This document shows positions 16,903 through 26,211 of a stretch of 64,000 nucleotides of DNA, piece by piece (position 1 is the first letter of the stretch; every line of letters begins with the position of its first letter). Source of the stretch: Chryseobacterium sp. C-71 (GTDB lineage: Bacteria > Bacteroidota > Bacteroidia > Flavobacteriales > Weeksellaceae); NCBI RefSeq assembly GCF_020911865.1, contig NZ_CP087131.1:124001-188000 (forward strand), written 5' to 3'. The notes beneath the pieces are model-generated. The model was not told the DNA's origin and ran no database searches. It worked only from the letters and a program-made list of their open reading frames with translations. The position numbers and the translations under genes were made by a program.

Positions 16903-16926
16903 CTGGTTGAGAAACTAAAATAAGCT

Positions 16927-16964
16927 AAAACGCTGTAAACATCAATGTTTACAGCGTTTTTTTT
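16927..16964 (+). terminator. terminator of tRNA-Ser
   Basis: 16-bp perfect stem AAAACGCTGTAAACAT / ATGTTTACAGCGTTTT with a two-base loop, followed by more T residues. Confidence 0.85.
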
Positions 16965-17076
16965 GTTTTGTGCTAGAATCAAAAAAATCAAAACAGGTCA
17001 CGATTTTTATGACCTTTTTAGTGATCCATCGTGAAAATTGGAAAATAGGTCACGAAAAATTCAGGGAAACCTGACT

Positions 17077-17113
17077 AATAGGCAGTCTAACGATTGAACA
17101 TCTTGCAAAAAGT
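17077..17113 (+). repeat. 37-bp direct repeat, left copy
   Basis: Matches 18045-18081 at 32 of 37 positions (shared words AGTCTAA, GATTG, ACATCTTGCA, AAGT). The two copies bracket the truncated integrase, as expected of the ends or attachment sites of a decayed element. They do not match the tRNA 3' end. Confidence 0.6.
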
Positions 17114-17156
17114 GGTAACAAAAACTAAATTATTAAACAATTAAAGTTACCACATC

Positions 17157-17996
17157 ATGAACAAAACATTCAATCAGTTATTCTTTATAAAAAAGAATAA
17201 AATCCGAACAAACGGCACCGCTCCCATCTACTTACGAATCATGATAGATGGCAAGGCGACGGATATTGCCGCTAAAAGGTATATCGAACCGCAGAAATGG
17301 GATGGTAAAGCGCATAAGGCGCTGGGTAACTCTCAGGAGGCTAGAACGCTTAATGTCTATCTTAAGACTTTAGAGCAACAGGTTTACGATTCACACTACG
17401 TCATGTTAAAAGAGGATAACAATGTAACGGCAGTTGGTTTAAAATCTAAACTGCTTGGAACTGATATTGAGCAAAGAATGCTCATTCCTATTTTTCAGGA
17501 TCATAATGATAAAGTGGAAGCCCTGGTCGGTCACGATTTTGCTCCCGGAACATTGGAGCGTTACAAAACATCATTAAAGCATACGCAAGAATTCATTAAC
17601 TGGAAGTACAAAACTTCTGATATCGATATCAAGGCTATTGATCATGCTTTCATAATGGATTATGATTTCTGGCTTCGCAGTGTACGTAAATACGGAAACA
17701 ATACTGCTGTAAAATACATTAAGAATTTCAAAAAAATCATCAAACTCTGTATGGCACATGGCTGGCTAAACAAAGATCCTTTTCTTGGTTATAAAGCAAA
17801 GCTCAAAGCTGTAGAACGTCCATATCTATCTAAAGAAGAAATCCAGACAATGTATGAAAAGGAATTTGTGTCCGATAGATTAACACAGGTGCGGGATGTT
17901 TTTCTTTTCTGCTGTTATACAGGTTTAGCTTATGTTGATGTGAAGAAACTGACAGAGTCTCATATCAATATCTATTACAGGAGGATTAAGTGTTGA
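17157..17996 (+). pseudogene. truncated tyrosine recombinase (Bacteroidetes transposon/integrase type)
   Basis: A 279-residue N-terminal piece of a roughly 400-residue integrase. It keeps the arm-binding domain (MNKTFNQLFFIKKNKIRTNG..., RYIEPQKWDG), the SAM-like core-binding domain (about 115-215) and the beginning of the catalytic domain (YLSKEEIQTMYEK, DVFLFCCYTGLAYVDVKKLTESHINIYY), then stops. The HxxR and Tyr catalytic motifs are missing, so it cannot recombine DNA alone. The first catalytic Arg position reads TGLAY, a variant common in this family. It is bracketed by 37-bp direct repeats and sits between a tRNA gene and the capsule locus. Confidence 0.85.
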
Positions 17997-18044
17997 TGTA
18001 AAATTTTCTTACTAAGTCTTATTTTTTCGCTAAACAAGCTGCAT

Positions 18045-18081
18045 AATAGGGAGTCTAAGGATTGTACATCTTGCAGGAAGT
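18045..18081 (+). repeat. 37-bp direct repeat, right copy
   Basis: Right partner of the repeat at 17077-17113, beginning 48 bases after the integrase stop. Confidence 0.6.
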
Positions 18082-18116
18082 AGATTTTTATCAAATTCAG
18101 CCGAAATAGAAGGTCA

Positions 18117-18131
18117 TTTTTTTTTTTTTTT
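18117..18131 (+). repeat. homopolymer run of 15 T
   Basis: Fifteen consecutive T residues between the integrase remnant and the capsule promoter, about 95 bases upstream of the -7 box. Runs of this length are prone to slippage. Confidence 0.9.
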
Positions 18132-18224
18132 AAATCTAATAAACGTATCAATAGGTTCTTACATAATAAAAATCATATAGTGTGGAAATAAAAAAAATAA
18201 ACAGATAGATTAATAATAATTATT

Positions 18225-18232
18225 TATCTTTG
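18225..18232 (+). promoter_or_regulatory. -7 box of the capsule locus promoter
   Basis: TATCTTTG fits TAnnTTTG and lies 62 bases ahead of the first capsule gene. The -33 region is only AT-rich, with no clean TTTG. Confidence 0.5.
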
Positions 18233-18293
18233 CTTAAAATTGATGAAAAATCTATTATTACATAAAATAATGTATTAATAAGCCTTTTGTAGT

Positions 18294-20207
18294 ATGGAGA
18301 ATGTATTTAGAATCAAGGAGTTAGGATATGTGCCTAGATGGCTGGTTTTTTTTATCGACGTTTCAATTGTTTCTTTTTCAATTTTAGTCTCACATCTGTT
18401 TCTAGAAAATCTTGACGTAGCAACAAATTTTAGTGAATATCAGAACCAAAAGATATTTCTAACTATTGCCGTGAATATTTTATTTATGTTAGTGTTTAAG
18501 ACATTTGCGGGCATTATAAGGTATTCTACTTTTTTTGACTTTTTTAAAATTGTATGGTCGTCAGGCTGTACTATGGTCGTAATGCTGGCAATAGATCTTG
18601 CGTCAAAATTGATATGGGGTATTTTTTTAGATTTGTATCACGAGCTTTTTTTATTTTTTTTCGTATCTGTTTTTCTAATGTTTTTCTTTAGAATGATGGT
18701 TAAGCGAGTATTTAAGATATTCATGGTTCCTAAAGAGGCTTCATCCAAAATAAGGATTGTGGTTGTAGGTATAGAGGGTGAATCTGTGTCTTTAGGAAAT
18801 GCTATTATTCACAATCCCACACATCCTTACCAATTAAAAGGATTTGTTAATACAGAATCTACTTCTAAAAAAGCAGTCTTACTAGGGCATAAAATTTATA
18901 ATAAAAGGGAGTTTCTTAAAATCAATAATCTAAGCAAACAGTTTGATGCAGTGCTCTTGAAAGGGGGGATGTTAAATTTTGAAATGGAAGAATGGGCGAA
19001 TTTTGCATTAAGTAAAGGGTTAAAGGTATTAAGGGCACCTGTGATTAATAATGCTCATGAAGGTAGTATAATAGGAGATATTCGCCCCATTCAGATTGAA
19101 GATTTGCTTGAACGTGCACCTATAAAAATTGAAAGAGGATATGTCGGCAACTATCATTTTGATAAAAGTATTTTAGTAACGGGTGGCGCAGGATCGATAG
19201 GAAGTGAAATTGTAAGACAAGTTGCTTTGTTAAACGCATCAATTATTGTTATAGTTGATCAGGCTGAATCTCCTTTGCATGAACTGAAGCTTGAGTTATT
19301 AGAAAAATTCCCGAATCAAAGATTTAAATTTATTTTGGCAGATATTTCAAATGTTTACAGGCTTGAGAAATTATTCGAAGAGTATAGCTTTTCAATAGTT
19401 TATCATGCCGCTGCATATAAGCATGTACCTTTAATAGAAGATAATCCACATGAGGCTATTTTTGTAAATGTTGCAGGAACAAGAAATTTAGCGCTATTGT
19501 CAAAAAAATATATCGTCGACCGTTTTGTAATGGTTTCTACGGATAAAGCTGTGAATCCTACCAATGTAATGGGGGCTTCGAAAAGAACGGCGGAACTTTT
19601 TGTGCAGTCCTTGCAGAATTCGTACGGTAATCAAACAAAATTTATTACAACTCGTTTTGGGAATGTTTTAGGATCGAATGGTTCCGTGATACCGCATTTC
19701 AGGAAACAGATTGCGAAAGGAGGTCCTGTTACAATTACTCATCCTGATATCATTCGTTATTTTATGACCATACCAGAAGCTTGTGAGTTAGTCCTTCAGG
19801 CCGGAACAATGGGAGAGGGAGGTGAAATCTATGTTTTTGATATGGGTAAGCCAATTAAAATTTTAGATTTAGCAAAAAGAATGATAAAATTATCAGGATA
19901 TACTCCAGATGTAGATATAAAAATTGATTTCATCGGCTTAAGACCTGGGGAAAAGCTTTATGAGGAGCTTTTATCTCATCATTCGACAACTGTCCCAACG
20001 CATCATGAGAAAATCATGATTTCAAAAGACCCTTTGATGGAATTTGACGATATAGAGTTCTTGTGCAAACAAATTATAAGATCAACTATTAAAAAAGATG
20101 GATTGCAGGTCGTTAAATTGTTAAAGACCATCGTACCTGAGTTTATAAGTAATAATTCGGAATTTGAAATTTTAGATAAGATCCCGGAACATGAAGATTA
20201 TCAATAA
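18294..20207 (+). CDS. membrane-bound NDP-sugar 4,6-dehydratase (PglF/WbpM/CapD type)
   Basis: A 637-residue inner-membrane enzyme. Four helices occupy residues about 15-135 and a CoA-binding-like Rossmann domain about 150-270. The catalytic SDR domain starts at VTGGAGSIGSE near 293. YHAAAYKHVPLIEDNPHEA and STDKAVNPTNVMGASKR follow; Met stands where classical SDRs have Tyr, the variant of inverting and retaining UDP-GlcNAc dehydratases. PglF converts UDP-GlcNAc to the 4-keto-6-deoxy sugar. PglE-, PglD- and PglC-like genes at the far end of the locus support bacillosamine-type synthesis. It is the first gene of the capsule locus. Confidence 0.9.
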   Translation: MENVFRIKELGYVPRWLVFFIDVSIVSFSILVSHLFLENLDVATNFSEYQNQKIFLTIAVNILFMLVFKTFAGIIRYSTFFDFFKIVWSSGCTMVVMLAIDLASKLIWGIFLDLYHELFLFFFVSVFLMFFFRMMVKRVFKIFMVPKEASSKIRIVVVGIEGESVSLGNAIIHNPTHPYQLKGFVNTESTSKKAVLLGHKIYNKREFLKINNLSKQFDAVLLKGGMLNFEMEEWANFALSKGLKVLRAPVINNAHEGSIIGDIRPIQIEDLLERAPIKIERGYVGNYHFDKSILVTGGAGSIGSEIVRQVALLNASIIVIVDQAESPLHELKLELLEKFPNQRFKFILADISNVYRLEKLFEEYSFSIVYHAAAYKHVPLIEDNPHEAIFVNVAGTRNLALLSKKYIVDRFVMVSTDKAVNPTNVMGASKRTAELFVQSLQNSYGNQTKFITTRFGNVLGSNGSVIPHFRKQIAKGGPVTITHPDIIRYFMTIPEACELVLQAGTMGEGGEIYVFDMGKPIKILDLAKRMIKLSGYTPDVDIKIDFIGLRPGEKLYEELLSHHSTTVPTHHEKIMISKDPLMEFDDIEFLCKQIIRSTIKKDGLQVVKLLKTIVPEFISNNSEFEILDKIPEHEDYQ

Positions 20208-20449
20208 TATAGTTTAAATTATGTTAAAGAATAACTATTAATAAACAAATATATTTAATTTTTAGATATAAAACGGAATGAAAATTGCTACAAAAAGAAA
20301 TGTTCTTAAAACAATATATTACAACAATTATCGTTTCACGAATGAGTGAAATTTCTTAAAAATAGCAAAATATACAGAGTTTGCTCATTTATAATAATTT
20401 AATTTAATTTAATGAAATTGAGTGTTAACTCCAGAAGGTTAAATAACAT

Positions 20450-21244
20450 ATGAAGAAAACTACAATTATTACGTACATAATCCTGTTATCGGTTACTTTA
20501 TTATCATGCAAACCAAAACAGAATATGGTTTACATGTCATCGCAACATAATATGGAACAAGAAGTTGCGCAGGCAAAATTTCTGGGCCTCCAAATACAGC
20601 AAGGAGATGTGCTTTTGATCCTTGTGTCAGCACTAGATGAAATCGCAGTAAAACCTTTCAATCTTAATACTGTCAATAAAGTAGGAAGTGAATCTCAAAC
20701 GGGAATTAATCAATATGTACAGCCTAGTGAATACCTTGTCAATGATGAAGGGTATATCAATTTTCCTGTTTTAGGAAACATTTATGCGAAAGGGATGACT
20801 CAAATACAGCTCAAAGATGATATTGAGATGCGTCTCAAAAGATATCTATTAGATCCTTTGGTGACCGTAACCTTGAAAAATTTCAATGTCAGCATTATCG
20901 GGGAAGTTAAAATACCCGGGCAGAAACAGAGTGTATCACAGAAGCTCAATGTGTTTCAGGCATTAAGTCTTGCAGGGGATATGACGGATTTTGGAGATCG
21001 AAAAAATGTAAAAATTATCCGTACGGGCGATGACGGAGCTGAACAAGTAATCAATTTAGATATGTCAAGGGAAGATATAGTAAGTTCACCTTATTATTAT
21101 ATGAAGCAGAACGATGTGCTCTATGTACAGCCAGACAAAAATAAACAAGTGCAGGCAAATTCAAATCCGAACAGAGCGTTGACATTCCAGATCATTGGTG
21201 CATTATTGACAGCAGGAACTCTTATCATTGCTTTAACAAGATAA
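20450..21244 (+). CDS. wza: Wza-type polysaccharide export outer-membrane lipoprotein
   Basis: A 264-residue lipoprotein (signal peptide ending LLSC, Cys20). It has the Poly_export domain (GDVLLILVSALDEIA..., VNDEGYINFPVLGNIYAKGMTQIQLKD) and a SLBB-type segment (NVSIIGEVKIPGQKQSVSQKLNVFQALSLAGDMTDF). A C-terminal hydrophobic helix (about 243-262) could anchor it in a second membrane, as in Wza. It forms the outer-membrane channel for the polymer. A 242-base gap separates it from the dehydratase gene, and it lies 7 bases upstream of the Wzc-like gene. Confidence 0.9.
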   Translation: MKKTTIITYIILLSVTLLSCKPKQNMVYMSSQHNMEQEVAQAKFLGLQIQQGDVLLILVSALDEIAVKPFNLNTVNKVGSESQTGINQYVQPSEYLVNDEGYINFPVLGNIYAKGMTQIQLKDDIEMRLKRYLLDPLVTVTLKNFNVSIIGEVKIPGQKQSVSQKLNVFQALSLAGDMTDFGDRKNVKIIRTGDDGAEQVINLDMSREDIVSSPYYYMKQNDVLYVQPDKNKQVQANSNPNRALTFQIIGALLTAGTLIIALTR

Positions 21245-21251
21245 TATAAAT

Positions 21252-23612
21252 ATGCAACATACAGAATTTCATGATTTAGAGGAAGAATCTATGGATCTAA
21301 GAAAAATTATTGGTAAATACTTACAAAAATGGCCCTGGTTCATTTTATCAGTTATACTTATCACAACCACTGCTTATTTGTATTTACGATATGCCGTTCC
21401 TCAATATCAGTCCATTACCAATCTTAAATTCGAAAAAAAGCAATCAGATATTACTTCAGCATTATCAGATCTTGATAATTTGGGTATAGGTCTTGGAAAT
21501 GCGGATGAATTAAAGAGCGAAGTTGCAGTAATCACTTCTAGACCAATTCTGTTAGAAGTGGTGAAAAATTTAAACCTAAGTGTCCAATATTTTAGCGGTG
21601 GTGAAATCAAAGATTCAGAATTGTTTACGGATTTACCTGTCACGGCTAAAATTATTGCTTATAACGAAAAGCCGGCTAAAAAATTTGTATCTTCAGAATA
21701 TCTGATCAAAAAGAGTGATAATACAACATTTATTCTTTGGAATGAAAAATATGGAACTATCAAAGGTTCTTATAACGTTCCTATAAAATTGGATTTCGGA
21801 ACCGTTATTTTCAATAAAAATAATGCAATCCCTTTTAAATCAAAATATATTATCGTGTTTTGGAATCAGATTGAAAGGGTTAAAAAATTAGAGCAAAAAA
21901 TAAAGGTGGAACTTCCTGACGCCAAAGCAATGCTTATTAACATCAGTCTTGTGGGGGCAGTTCCTGAAAAGTCGGAAGCAATTCTTAATGAGGTTACCAA
22001 ACAGTATAATCTGGATGGTCTTCGCGACAAGAATATGCAGTCGAAGAATACTCAGGATTTTATTGATAAAAGGCTGGAGGTGATTACCCGTGACCTTTCC
22101 GGCGTTGAAAATCAAAAGGAGGATTTCCAGAACAGCAACCGAATTTTTGATCTTCAGGCACAGGCACAGTTAGCGTTACAAAATACCAGTGAAAATACGA
22201 AGGCTTTGCTACAGCAGCAAACGCAGCTGGATCTGCTTAATTCGCTGACGGCAGAAGCGTCTGGAAACAGAAACAATCAGCTTATGCCATCCAATTTAGG
22301 ACTCAACCCCTCACTAGAAGATGCTATTGCGAAGTATAACAATCTTTTGATCATCAGAAATAAAACACTTAAGCAGGCAACGAATGAAAACCCTGCTGTA
22401 GTGGAAATGAATAGGGAAATTGCTTCCCTAAAGGAAATTGTACAAGATAATATTCGTGAGCAGAAACAGTCCGTGCAGACATCTATCGCGAAATTAAATG
22501 GTGAAATTTCTTCCAGTAACGGGTTAATGAACAAAGTTCCCGGTCAAACTAAAATATACAGAGGAATAGAACGTCAGCAAACTCTGAAAGAGCAGCTTTT
22601 TCTTTTTCTTTTGCAGAAGCGAGAAGAAAATGCAATTAATTTATCCATCAATGTCCCTATAGCAAAAATTGTAAATCCGGCATATACGCAGGATACACCT
22701 GTATTTCCAAAACCAATTATCGTTTTAGGAGGTGCTATGATTTTAGGATTATTATTGCCTTTTGGAATACTATATTTACTTTTTATTTGGGATGATAAAA
22801 TTTATAACAGAGATGATATCAAACAAAGATCTACATTAGGTATACTAGCAGATATACCATCATTGAAATCGAAAGATATTCATTTGGTACAGCAGAATGA
22901 TTTTTCAGAATTAGCTGAGTCCTTCAGGATTCTCGTGTCTAATCTTAAATTTGTACTTCCTGCAAAAGATTCTGCAAAAGTTATCATGGTCACATCTTCA
23001 GTAAAAGGTGAAGGTAAAACACTCGTTTCAGTAAATCTAGCTTTGACCCTAGGAAACAAAAACGGAAGAAGTTTGTTGATCGGTTCCGATGTTAGAAATC
23101 CACAAATTCAGCGATATGACAGTCAGTCTGTCAAGAGGAAAGGATTAACAGAATATCTGTATGATGATAGCGTAGATGTTGATAATCTTATCCATACGTC
23201 AGACACCAATCCATATTGTGATGTTATTTACGCAGGTACAATTCCTCCTAATCCGCAAGAGCTGCTTTCTAATGGTCGATATCAGAATCTGATTGAGAAA
23301 TTATCATCTCAATATGAATATATAATCATTGATTCTGCACCTTTGATGCTGGTTTCAGATACCCTCAGTATTGCTGATGTTTCAGATGCTACATTATATG
23401 TAATTAGATCCGGTATTTCCAGAAATGTACTTGTAGATTTTGCCAATAATTTGGTGAAAGAATCCAAAATTAAAAATGTTTCTTTTGTTATTAATGATGT
23501 TTCTAAAAATGCAGGAGGTTACGGTTATGGATATGGGTATAATTACGGTTATGGCTACGGCTATAGTACTGATCAAGAAAAAAGATGGTGGAACAAAATT
23601 TTCAAAAAATAA
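21252..23612 (+). CDS. wzc: Wzc-type polysaccharide co-polymerase / tyrosine autokinase
   Basis: A 786-residue protein with a Wzz domain (first helix about 31-50), a coiled-coil rich periplasmic part, a GNVR-like region and a second helix (about 493-515). A cytoplasmic BY-kinase follows: Walker A SSVKGEGKTL (about 580), Walker A' LLIGSDVRNP, and Walker B YIIIDSAPLMLVSD. The tail is a Tyr cluster of alternating Gly and Tyr (about 757-775), the expected autophosphorylation site. It controls chain length and export together with the Wza-like protein encoded just upstream. Confidence 0.92.
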   Translation: MQHTEFHDLEEESMDLRKIIGKYLQKWPWFILSVILITTTAYLYLRYAVPQYQSITNLKFEKKQSDITSALSDLDNLGIGLGNADELKSEVAVITSRPILLEVVKNLNLSVQYFSGGEIKDSELFTDLPVTAKIIAYNEKPAKKFVSSEYLIKKSDNTTFILWNEKYGTIKGSYNVPIKLDFGTVIFNKNNAIPFKSKYIIVFWNQIERVKKLEQKIKVELPDAKAMLINISLVGAVPEKSEAILNEVTKQYNLDGLRDKNMQSKNTQDFIDKRLEVITRDLSGVENQKEDFQNSNRIFDLQAQAQLALQNTSENTKALLQQQTQLDLLNSLTAEASGNRNNQLMPSNLGLNPSLEDAIAKYNNLLIIRNKTLKQATNENPAVVEMNREIASLKEIVQDNIREQKQSVQTSIAKLNGEISSSNGLMNKVPGQTKIYRGIERQQTLKEQLFLFLLQKREENAINLSINVPIAKIVNPAYTQDTPVFPKPIIVLGGAMILGLLLPFGILYLLFIWDDKIYNRDDIKQRSTLGILADIPSLKSKDIHLVQQNDFSELAESFRILVSNLKFVLPAKDSAKVIMVTSSVKGEGKTLVSVNLALTLGNKNGRSLLIGSDVRNPQIQRYDSQSVKRKGLTEYLYDDSVDVDNLIHTSDTNPYCDVIYAGTIPPNPQELLSNGRYQNLIEKLSSQYEYIIIDSAPLMLVSDTLSIADVSDATLYVIRSGISRNVLVDFANNLVKESKIKNVSFVINDVSKNAGGYGYGYGYNYGYGYGYSTDQEKRWWNKIFKK

Positions 23613-23670
23613 TTAAAGTAAAGCTTACAATTTATGTAATTGCATAATGAGCAAAATTTTATATATTAAA

Positions 23671-25014
23671 ATGGATAAAGAAATTAAAATCAGCATCATT
23701 GGCTTAGGGTACGTAGGTTTACCTTTGGCTCGTTTGTTTGCTACAAAATATTCTGTTGTAGGATTTGATATCAACCAACGTCGAATTGAAGAGGTTAATG
23801 CAGGAAAGGATTCTACATTTGAAGTGGAAGATGATATACTCCAAGCTGTTTTGGTAAGCGAAAATCCGTTCGGTTCTTTTAAAAATGCGGAAAGTTCATC
23901 AAATATTTCCACAGATACTATTGGAAATAAAAAAGGATTGTTTTGTTCTTCAAATCCTGAAGACATTAAAGAAGCAAATATTTATATAGTTACCGTTCCT
24001 ACCCCTGTTGATAAGCATAATCGCCCTGATCTAACGCCTTTATACAAGGCATCAGAAACCGTTGGGAAAGTACTTAAAAAAGGGGATGTAGTGATCTATG
24101 AGTCTACCGTTTATCCTGGAGTGACTGAAGAAGAATGTATCCCTGTTCTGGAAAAAGTTTCCGGACTGAAATTTAATGTCGACTTTTTCGCAGGATACTC
24201 TCCTGAGAGAATTAATCCTGGCGATAAAACACGTACGGTAGATAAAATCTTAAAAGTAACGTCAGGTTCTACTCCTGAAATCGGTACGTATGTCGATGAA
24301 TTATACAAGTCAGTCATTACAGCGGGGACGCATCTAGCTCCGACAATCAAGGTAGCAGAAGCATCCAAAGTGATTGAAAATTCCCAACGTGATATCAATA
24401 TAGCATTTGTCAACGAGTTGGCAAAAATATTTAATCTTCTGGATATTGATACCCATGCAGTTCTTGAAGCCGCTGGTACGAAGTGGAATTTTTTACCATT
24501 CAAACCAGGATTAGTCGGTGGGCATTGTATTGGGGTCGATCCATTTTATCTGGCACAGAAAGCTCAGGATGTTGGTTATTATTCGGAACTAATCTTGACG
24601 GCAAGAAGGCTGAACGATTCTATGGGTTCTTTTGTAGCATCTCAGGTCGTAAGAACAATGATCAAAAAAGGAGTCAATATTTATGGAGCAAAAATTCTTA
24701 ATCTCGGCATTACTTTCAAAGAGAATTGTCCTGATGTAAGGAATACAAAAGCTGCTGACGTCATTAAAAGCTTAGAAGATTTTGATTTTGAAGTGACAAC
24801 ATTTGATCCCTGGGCAAATCCTGATGAGGTACAGCATGAGTATGGATTTCGGTCAATCAATTCTCTAGATGAGATCAAAGATAAATTTGACGCAATCGTT
24901 CTTACGGTAGCTCATCAAGAGTTTATAGATTTAGATTTAAAGCTATTGTTGAAAGATGGGGGTGTTGTGTATGATGTAAAAGGAATTTTGGAAGAATGTG
25001 ATAACCGCCTATAG
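23671..25014 (+). CDS. UDP-N-acetyl-hexosamine dehydrogenase (WbpO/TviB/WecC type)
   Basis: Nucleotide-sugar 6-dehydrogenase of about 447 residues, starting at [20 protein letters not shown]. An in-frame ATG at 23647 would add 8 residues, but family members begin at the position chosen. It shows the NAD motif [19 protein letters not shown], the Lys/Asn active-site region [19 protein letters not shown], and the catalytic Cys motif [15 protein letters not shown]. It oxidises a UDP-HexNAc to the uronic acid, giving the polymer acidic residues. Specificity (GalNAc, GlcNAc or ManNAc) is not readable from sequence alone. Confidence 0.9.
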   Translation: MDKEIKISIIGLGYVGLPLARLFATKYSVVGFDINQRRIEEVNAGKDSTFEVEDDILQAVLVSENPFGSFKNAESSSNISTDTIGNKKGLFCSSNPEDIKEANIYIVTVPTPVDKHNRPDLTPLYKASETVGKVLKKGDVVIYESTVYPGVTEEECIPVLEKVSGLKFNVDFFAGYSPERINPGDKTRTVDKILKVTSGSTPEIGTYVDELYKSVITAGTHLAPTIKVAEASKVIENSQRDINIAFVNELAKIFNLLDIDTHAVLEAAGTKWNFLPFKPGLVGGHCIGVDPFYLAQKAQDVGYYSELILTARRLNDSMGSFVASQVVRTMIKKGVNIYGAKILNLGITFKENCPDVRNTKAADVIKSLEDFDFEVTTFDPWANPDEVQHEYGFRSINSLDEIKDKFDAIVLTVAHQEFIDLDLKLLLKDGGVVYDVKGILEECDNRL

Positions 25015-25030
25015 AAGCATGAATAGACAA

Positions 25031-26197
25031 ATGAAAATTGCCGTAGTAGGCACAGGTTATGTAGGCTTATCGAATGCTGTTCTATTAGCGCAAAACAACG
25101 AAGTCGTGGCAGTAGACATAGTTGCAGAAAAGATTGATATACTTAATGCAAAAATATCACCTATTGAAGACAGCGAAATAATAGATTTTTTGACGAACAA
25201 AGATCTTAATTTCAGAGCAACTTTAGATGCTAAAGATGCTTTTGAAAATGCAGATTATATTATTGTTGCAACGCCAACTGATTATGATCCTAAAACGAAC
25301 TATTTTAATACAGGTAGTGTAGAGGCTGTAGTAAAAGAAGCTAAGCAATATAATCCTAATGCTGTAATCATTATTAAATCTACAGTGCCTGTTGGTTTCA
25401 CGGAAGACTTAAAAAAGAGATTAGAATTTGATAATATTATTTTCTCACCAGAATTTTTAAGAGAAGGTAAGGCACTTTATGATAATTTATACCCTTCTCG
25501 AATTATTATTGGTGAGCAAAGTGAGAGAGCTAAAGTGTTTGTTGATTTGTTGAAAGAAGGAGCAATAAAAGATGATATTTCGATCTTATTTACCAATCCT
25601 ACAGAAGCAGAAGCAATTAAGCTGTTTTCAAATACCTATTTAGCTTTACGCGTAGCTTATTTTAACGAATTGGACAGTTATGCACAAATTCATCATTTAG
25701 ATAGCAGACAAATCATTGAAGGAGTAGGTCTGGATCCTCGTATCGGATCACATTATAATAATCCTTCTTTCGGCTATGGTGGGTATTGTTTACCTAAGGA
25801 TACAAAACAATTATTGGCTAATTATGATGCTGTACCCAATAATATTATTCAGGCCATTGTAGATGCAAATCGTACCCGTAAAGATTTTATAGCCTATTCT
25901 ATTTTAGAAAGAAACCCCAAGAAGGTGGGTGTTTATCGATTGATTATGAAATCAGGTTCTGATAATTTTAGGGCTTCAGCGATACAAGGGGTTATGAAAC
26001 GAATCAAGGCAAAAGGTATTGAGGTTGAAGTGTTTGAACCTGTATTAGAAGAAGATACTTTTTACGGGTCAAAAGTTGTCAGAGATTTGGAAAAGTTTAA
26101 AATAGAATGTGATGTAATCATTTCTAATCGTAATGCTCCCGAATTATCAGATATACAGTATAAGGTATATACAAGAGATTTATTTGGAAACGATTAG
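25031..26197 (+). CDS. ugd: UDP-glucose 6-dehydrogenase
   Basis: A nucleotide-sugar dehydrogenase of about 388 residues in the short Ugd branch. I start it at [23 protein letters not shown] at 25019 or GTG at 24998 would add residues not typical of the family. Motifs: [28 protein letters not shown], the active-site segment [21 protein letters not shown] and the catalytic Cys in [15 protein letters not shown]. It makes UDP-glucuronate. With the preceding enzyme the locus can supply two uronic-acid donors. Confidence 0.9.
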   Translation: MKIAVVGTGYVGLSNAVLLAQNNEVVAVDIVAEKIDILNAKISPIEDSEIIDFLTNKDLNFRATLDAKDAFENADYIIVATPTDYDPKTNYFNTGSVEAVVKEAKQYNPNAVIIIKSTVPVGFTEDLKKRLEFDNIIFSPEFLREGKALYDNLYPSRIIIGEQSERAKVFVDLLKEGAIKDDISILFTNPTEAEAIKLFSNTYLALRVAYFNELDSYAQIHHLDSRQIIEGVGLDPRIGSHYNNPSFGYGGYCLPKDTKQLLANYDAVPNNIIQAIVDANRTRKDFIAYSILERNPKKVGVYRLIMKSGSDNFRASAIQGVMKRIKAKGIEVEVFEPVLEEDTFYGSKVVRDLEKFKIECDVIISNRNAPELSDIQYKVYTRDLFGND

Positions 26198-26211
26198 AAC
26201 GAATTCTTAAA

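Noticed and set aside
16995..17055. Direct repeat AGGTCACGA (16995 and 17047) as element end
   Set aside because: Nine bases, without matching partner on the other side of the integrase; may be chance.
16890..17113. tRNA-Ser 3' end as attachment site for the truncated integrase
   Set aside because: The 37-bp repeats flanking the integrase share no stretch with the tRNA 3' end, so attL/attR at the tRNA is not supported.
20334..20351. Small hairpin TTTCAC/GTGAAA between the PglF-like and wza genes as an attenuator
   Set aside because: Only 6 bp of stem with no U-tract; too weak to list as a terminator.
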